DNA from: Medicago truncatula
Lineage: Eukaryota; Streptophyta; Magnoliopsida; Fabales; Fabaceae
Length of the DNA: 64,000 bases
Direction of reading: 5' to 3'
Assembly: GCF_003473485.1 (NCBI RefSeq)
Contig: NC_053042.1
Location: 51,671,762-51,735,761, forward strand
Under the pieces are notes generated by a model. It saw nothing but the letters and a program-made list of their open reading frames with translations, searched no databases and was not told where the DNA came from. Of the stretch, positions 58,127 through 64,000 are shown piece after piece; the stretch's first letter is position 1, and every line of letters begins with the position of its first letter. Both the position numbers and the translations under genes were made by a program.

Positions 58127-59662
58127 TTTTTTAATTCTTTTTATTATTTTTACAAACTAAAACTCTCAATTTTGTGTATGTTTGTTTACATGTGTGTGAA
58201 TTTAATTTATTGAAACGGTAGCGTTCGCAAAAATTGCGGCGATTCAAAGTTCAAACCATCCTCACCATGAATCCAAACAACTTTTGATTTGTCAATGTTT
58301 TATCAGGTAATTCATCTTCTCCAATTCCATTCCCTTACTATATTCTTCTTCCTTAACTTCACTTTTTCACTTCACAGTCACATGCATGCATCTTCCATTG
58401 CCGTAAATTTCTAACTCTTTCTTAATCTCACTATATGTAATTCTAAATTGGAATATAGTAGTAATAATATGCTTTGCTGTATTCAATGACTTTGATGCCC
58501 TTCAACTGTTTGTTGAAATGTTTCTTCCAACTGGTTATAAGTGGTGAAAATCTCTTTTCTCTTTTCTTTTTCTGATATAATAATTGGTGAGAATCTTTGA
58601 CCTTACAAGTTGAGAGCAATGTCTGAGTTCCAAAATTAAAATGCTCAAAATACATAATAGAGTTTTTACACTGTCAATCAATCATAACACGATTATATTA
58701 GTAGAAACGTTTGACTTTTATCATGACCACTTTGAAAGTCATACTCAGTGTAATTTTTTTTTTTTTTATAGTGACAGTGTAATTCTTTTTTGGGTCTTGC
58801 TAACCATTGCATCAGGGCAATGGTGGGCAATGGTTAAGGTAACCAAAATTAGTAGCTTTACATTGGAAACAACAATTTATAAACTTTTTACAAGTTGGCT
58901 TGACCACTTTTCTTCTTTTTCCAACACAAAATTTCTATTTTTGTTCCTTTATCTAATGCCCCAAGGGCAATGATTAGCATTTCCCTTCTTTTTTATTGTG
59001 ACAGTGCATGAAAATTAAACTAAAATAAAAAACCTTCAAAGGTTTGACGAGTGAGCTATGTAGGATTTCCAACTGCTGAAATATCACACATAATCACAAT
59101 ATGTTTGTCAGTTTTCATTGTCTTTGATGAATTCAGTTTTTTACTGTAAGAAACAAAGAGATCCAATGTCATAAAAAACTGAGGTTATTGCAGCTAACAT
59201 CTGAGTTTTCTTCCTTTTATCAAAATTAAAGAGAAACTTTTAGAAAAACAACTTCTTAGCTTTGACAGAAGCCCCAATTTCAGTATATATAACTAAGACA
59301 AGAAAAGTACGGTAAGCACACTTGTTAAGGCCTAGAAATTACCCCTTCCCGAGGGAATGGGAGCATAGGCAGAAATCCAAGGGTAGTATTATCCTCAGTA
59401 ATTTTTGCTTGCATTGCTTTATCAATGTGACTTCTGATGCATAGTTTGATTTGCCAATTGCATATATCTCACAATAGAATGTTGTTAACATTCTCTCATC
59501 AGAATACATAGAGATTTTAATGGATATGGATGTTAGAGGGAAATATTGTCATTGACTTGTTTAGTGATAACATGTTGTGAAAATAAGAGGTATAAACTTT
59601 ATTTTTCCAACTAAAATAATTGTCCCAAATAACATATTTACAAACTAATACTTTTCATAGCA
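58127..59662. other. Spacer between tRNA copies 1 and 2
   Basis: No gene seen. It contains one micro-insertion (58756). AT-rich. Confidence 0.5.
58756..58774 (-). mobile_element. Micro-retroposition scar (19 nt)
   Basis: Poly(T) plus ATAGTGA between 10-bp copies of CAGTGTAATT (58746-58755, 58775-58784). Confidence 0.55.
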
Positions 59663-59734
59663 GGGCATTTGGTCTAGTGGTATGATTCTCGCTTTGGGTG
59701 CGAGAGGTCCGGAGTTCGATTCTCCGAATGCCCC
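59663..59734 (+). tRNA. tRNA-Pro(TGG), copy 2
   Basis: Identical to copy 1 over 72 nt. The nearest T run is about 11 nt downstream. Confidence 0.97.
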
Positions 59735-60099
59735 AATTTATTTTATATTTTTTTTGTTTTGTTTTGAAGCTCTGGAAGGTTACCATTGTTTATTGTTATG
59801 AATAAGCATTAATTTTATTTTTATTAAAGATAGGGAAGCTGACAAATTGACTTGGTGTATTGGTTAATCAACAATTAAGATTCAGGGGCTGCATGTGAAT
59901 GCCTTAGGATGAATGTGTGATGCTTGAATAATATATCAGTAGCCACACTTATGTCCTAATATGACAAATTCTTCTTTGCAATGACAATTGACAAATATGA
60001 GATGAAGTGTTAATTGTCAATTGTAGCAGCCCCTGAATCCAGTGCAATAAATTATTTAACTAACCCAGTGTTGCTACGAATATACTCAATGTATCAGGA

Positions 60100-60440
60100 A
60101 TGAGGGCCATGAGGATGCTGCACTGGATTAGTTAAAATGTTAGATTAGAAAAGATCCTCAACTATTAGAAGACCAGATAGATATAATTAGGATAATAGGT
60201 TAAAGAGAGATATGGTTGGGGTAGCAAGCCAGCACCTATTGGAGACATTATGTCTAAATCTCAGCTTTGCTGGTTTGGACATGTGTGGAGGAAATCTATA
60301 ATCTATAAATCTAGAGTAAGGAGAATAAACCATATGAATGGTGGCCCAATCAGTAGATGTAGAGAAAACTATGAAAACCTACTAGTGAAACTATTTACAA
60401 ATGCTTATAGATCCAAATTTTGGCTATATATATATGACAA
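60100..60440 (+). mobile_element. RTE-type LINE C-terminal relic
   Basis: The frame from 60250 gives SQLCWFGHVWRKS then SRVRRINHMNGGP, matching the RLRWFGHVxRRP and APVRRVDxMEGxP motifs near the end of plant RTE/LINE reverse transcriptases. Just upstream MRMLHWIS recalls the preceding MRMLRWMxG motif in the family. Broken and truncated at both ends. Confidence 0.65.
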
Positions 60441-60709
60441 CTTTCAATTCATGTAGTCAACTTCACCTAGTGAGATAAAGTTTAATTGTTGTTGTAAGAT
60501 GGATCAGCCATTTTCTTTTTTAATTTTAACAGTAAACTTGTGTATAATAGTAATGTAAATTTTGCAATACAACTTTGATGTAATAAAACTTTATTAAAAT
60601 GTGAATGCTACAAATATAGTGATGATATGTAGTAAAATAATTGGTCTGGTTGGATGTCATGAATAGAAGCACGAACTATATGATTCACTAACTATAATTT
60701 TTCATATCA

Positions 60710-60781
60710 GGGCATTTGGTCTAGTGGTATGATTCTCGCTTTGGGTGCGAGAGGTCCGGAGTTCGATTCTCCGAATGCCCC
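60710..60781 (+). tRNA. tRNA-Pro(TGG), copy 3
   Basis: Identical to copies 1 and 2; followed by T5. The 5' flank (TTTTCATA then CA before GGGCAT) is shared with copy 2, showing a duplicated unit larger than the tRNA. Confidence 0.97.
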
Positions 60782-61672
60782 TTTTTGTGAAGGTTAAGAG
60801 TTTAAATTTTCAACATTTTTTTTAAATAGAAATAAGCTTAGTGTTCCTTATTTATTGTTGAAGAGTTGGCAGCTGACAAGATTGACTTATTAATTGGTTA
60901 GTTATATACCAGCAAGCATTAGTTTTTTATATTTTTAGTTTTTTAAGATCCTGAAGCTGTCAAGTTTGAATTATATACTGGTGTGCAGTACTAGTAGTTA
61001 ATTGACAACTAGCATCAAGGGCTGCATGTGACTGCCTTGTTGAGATGAATGCTGGAATACATGAATTAGTGTATTTGTGTTGGCTGAAAAACATGTTGGT
61101 CTTAGAAGACTGGTGTGATTTGTGAATCATAGTTTATCAAAATTTATTTCTAAAGATTAATCCTAAATTTACACCTGAATGGTAAATAAGAAAGTAGACT
61201 CTGTTACTTTTTATTCGGTAAACTTAAATCAAATTATATTTGGTAGCAACTGAAGAGACTATATCTAAAGGTAATTTTGATTTATTTAAGTTGTTATCTT
61301 TTGACCGATATTTCTCTATACACATCAATGAGGGACCAAACCTCTGTCTAAATTATTAAAGAATCCAAGTATATACCAGATATGTCATGCTATGGTGGCT
61401 ACCTCTTTGATATCTTAATAGAACAACGTTTCAGCTTTAGAAATCAGCAGCTTCATCCAGTGGTCTCATTATCATGAGAAGACACAGGACCAGCATGTAC
61501 TTAGCAGCTGGTTGCTGTTGGCAACTCTGAGATGTTGAAGAATAGATTTCAATAAGTAGATTTAGTCATTTTCACACAATCTTACAATACAGCTGCAGAA
61601 CATGTGCTTTTCTCAAACTATTTCAATAGGAAATAATACATATACATTACATAACCTTTCTTACTTCAAGAT

Positions 61673-61744
61673 GGGTATTTGGTCTAGTGGTATGATTCTC
61701 GCTTTGGGTGCCAGAGGTCCGGAGTTTGATTCTCCGAATGCCCC
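61673..61744 (+). pseudogene. Degenerate tRNA-Pro(TGG), copy 4
   Basis: Same 72-nt layout with three changes from the others. C4 to T in the acceptor stem still wobble-pairs; GCGAG to GCCAG breaks one anticodon-stem pair; TTCGATT to TTTGATT alters the invariant C56 of the T-loop and B box. Probably poorly transcribed or non-functional. The anticodon is still TGG; T6 follows. Confidence 0.85.
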
Positions 61745-64000
61745 TTTTTTATACAGCATCAGTGTAATTAACTCAAATTTCAATTTTTTTTAAGGAAGCT
61801 CAAAGAAATTTGAGTAAATGGTCCGAGCATAATTGATATTCATTATTTCTTAATTTTATATTTTAATGTTATTTAGCTTGTAAAAAGTTATTTTACTTGA
61901 TATAAATATATAATTATGCATCGATAAAACTTAAACGAATCGATCTAATCCAAAAACACACTTAAACCGCATTGGATCGAAACTGCGCTTGCTATTTAAA
62001 TCTTTGGATCAAAATACATTTTTGCCTCAGCTAGTCTAAATCGAACCGCAAAACACACACATACTTCTACGCACCCCAAAATATCTATTTTTAAGACGTA
62101 TGTATAAACAGTTTTTTATTCAAGTCCATTGTACATGTATCTCACAGCATAATTTACAATCCTTAGATGCAAAGCAGCATATCGGATCAAAGGATCAAAT
62201 CACAAGTTATCAGTTTCGATGTCAAGAAAGTGAAAAAAGGAAAATAAAAAAGGCGAGAAAAATTAGCATCAGATCAACACCATCCCTACCATGACATTGA
62301 TATCAGTCTGCAATGCAACATTCAAATAGATTCACAGGGCAGAAGTTTGAGAGCTTAAGTTCTTTGCTTTAGAATGCTTTACAAATCAACTAATAACTGA
62401 GTCAATTAATGTTGGTGAAGTTTTTACATGAGATCATGAAGCAACAAACTTCTCTTTCATTGATGGATTCCAGTCCCCTGAAGAAAAGAAAGCTAATTTT
62501 TTTTAAATCAATCAATAGCTTGGCTAGAAAAGCTACTAACGTCTTTTATGTAATATCTATGATAATGATCCTAGAAATGGAGATAGTCTTGATGCTAAAC
62601 TTAAAGACATTTTAATTGAAAAATCGCCCATTATAGAATTGAATCTCACATTTTCCACTAACAAACTTTCTAGGCATTTTTTATAACCTTATTTTTCCAT
62701 AAGGTGAGTAATTGAGAGACTTTGAAAAGAAAATTGTTGGTTTACTCTCGCATAAAGTTTATTGTTTTTGTTGTTAATTGTTAAACATATGGCTAAAAAG
62801 GAAAATAAAACAAAAAAAAGGATCAAATTGAAAATTTGCGATTTCTTGGATGGAAACAACATAGACTAGAATATTGTATTGGCAATCTTGTGATAGAGGG
62901 AAATTGGAAGACAAAAATAGAGATGGTGTATTTTCATAGACAATGAAAATAATGATGAGAAATTTTCCGAGTTTTAAAAAATGTTAAATCTATTTTCTGA
63001 GTGAAATGTTTGATTTATATTCTCTTATATTTATTAGTTAAAATGAAAACAGTGGAACACACAATAAATAAACAAGTTCTTACTTTCAATTCAAGTGAAA
63101 CTCAAATTAAGTATTTCTTAGAGGAGTTGATAGTTCAACTAATTTGAGCCAATAGTTGAAGTATATTGAAGGAGTTAAAAGACTAGAAATCGAATCCCAA
63201 TGAAAGAGAAAATGCTAATATAACAACTAATGTTTTCATATTGTTCTTGTTGTCTAAAAATGTTATCGGTTTTTATGATTATTTTGTTTCCTAAAAATGC
63301 TAAAAAAATGAAAATATAAAATTAATTTAACTTGTTGTAATAAGTTAAATGTAATTGTCTTAAAGAAAGTTTTGTCATTTACATATAATATATAATAGAT
63401 GGAAACAATTGAGATGTGCATCTGAACCAAATATTGTGAACAAACGAAATGAAAAAACCATGAGGTAAATACAAGTAAACTTATTAATGTTGATGAGGTC
63501 ATTATATATAAAGATTTTATGAGTGGTGGTTCATGAGAATGGATTTCCTCTTGTGAAAATTCCTCTAATCTTCTGTAGTGGCACAGTCTCCACATAAGTT
63601 GTCTTCTCTATTTTGTTTTAATCGTTTAAAATTCTCACATGCATTAATTTTTAATGAACAAGATTTCACTAAATTCTCATCTGACTCGAGAGGATCTAAA
63701 CCCGTGATTCACATGTTACATAAAAAAATTCATCGGGTTAGAGACCCACATCAAAGTTTGGTAGGTCTAAAGAGAATGATACTTTGGATGTCTTTGAAGT
63801 GTATCTCACCTCTCAAAATATGGTCAATAATAAATTTAGAGATAGAAATTCTCAATTTAAACTTAGACCTTTTTGTTATTACTATTATTGATAGATCCTA
63901 TATGAGCAAATTAGATTTTGCAGTTATGGTCCACATATTTTCTGAACTCCAAACACGCAACACTGTAACGCATGCATGCATATCACAATTATCAATTTGA
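61745..64000. other. Intergenic to window end, no gene recognised
   Basis: AT-rich. At 61787, TTTTTTTTAAGGAAGCTCAAAG resembles the LINE 3' end at 10477. A GTG-initiated frame of 140 codons runs 63578-64000 but shows no motif known to me. Confidence 0.4.

Larger units (their letters stand above)
59735..61200 (+). repeat. Segmental tandem duplication carrying tRNA-Pro
   Basis: The 3' flanks of copies 2 and 3 share GAAGCTGACAA, TTGACTT, TTGGTTA, CAACAATTAA-like and GGGGCTGCATGTGA / AGGGCTGCATGTGA motifs in order. The unit is roughly 1.0 kb (copy spacing 1047 and 963 bp). Confidence 0.65.

Noticed and set aside
63578-64000. 140-codon open frame on the plus strand at the window end
   Set aside because: Starts at GTG, no recognisable motif, AT-rich composition like its surroundings, and overlaps other chance frames; could be an exon of something outside the window but nothing supports it.
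1-64000. CRISPR arrays, bacterial operons, rRNA genes, riboswitches
   Set aside because: Nothing of the kind; spliced plant genes and plant transposons throughout.

Overview
The window is plant nuclear DNA: AT-rich, with spliced genes on both strands and intergenic space filled with small transposons. The protein families (MRS2, SOFL, NAT, CYSTM, type I MADS, WLIM) and the repeats point to a eudicot, most likely a papilionoid legume of the Medicago/Trifolium/Cicer kind. The repeats include legume-style MITEs, short-TIR hAT elements, Mutator-like elements with 9-bp target duplications, and Stowaway copies starting CTCCCTCC. The legume assignment is inference; no species-specific marker was seen.

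Genes in order: (1) 5' two thirds of an arginyl-tRNA synthetase, minus strand, cut by the left edge; (2) F-box fragment, minus, about 12.1-12.5 kb; (3) RsmE-type rRNA methyltransferase, plus, 15.5-19.0 kb, 8 exons, one apparently GC-AG intron; (4) intronless plant-specific small basic protein, plus, 20.8 kb; (5) MRS2/CorA magnesium transporter, plus, 23.1-27.2 kb, 6 exons; (6) type I MADS-box gene (AGL62-like), plus, 29.9 kb, frame broken in its tail; (7) small plastid-targeted protein, plus, 31.8-32.5 kb; (8) SOFL protein, minus, 36.2-37.0 kb, 4 exons; (9) nucleobase-ascorbate transporter, minus, 41.6-45.5 kb, 14 exons; (10) CYSTM/WINDHOSE-like gene, plus, 52.3-55.6 kb, whose last 46-bp coding exon lies beyond a 2.8-kb intron; (11) LIM-domain pseudogene, minus, 56.1-57.1 kb; (12) four tRNA-Pro(TGG) copies, plus, 58.1-61.7 kb, the last one degenerate.

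Between and inside the genes the DNA is mostly mobile. Elements defined by target-site duplications include Mutator-like elements (24.1, 47.5, 50.5-52.1 and 53.8-55.2 kb, plus a small one at 4.8 kb), hAT elements (5.9 and 14.4 kb), six Stowaway MITEs, LINE 3' ends (10.5 and 40.6 kb) and a relic Copia-like piece (11.6-12.0 kb). The CYSTM gene is boxed in by two Mutator-like elements, one ending about 110 bp before its TATA box and one inside its second intron.

The most unusual pattern is a set of about a dozen tiny insertions scattered through the window. Each is only about 13-24 nt of pyrimidine-rich sequence plus poly(A), or its complement, between 8-19-bp direct repeats. Their 3' ends resemble the LINE 3' ends in the same window, so I read them as extremely 5'-truncated retroposition scars.

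The genes show no operon-like or pathway relationship; this is an ordinary gene-rich plant segment with heavy transposon turnover.
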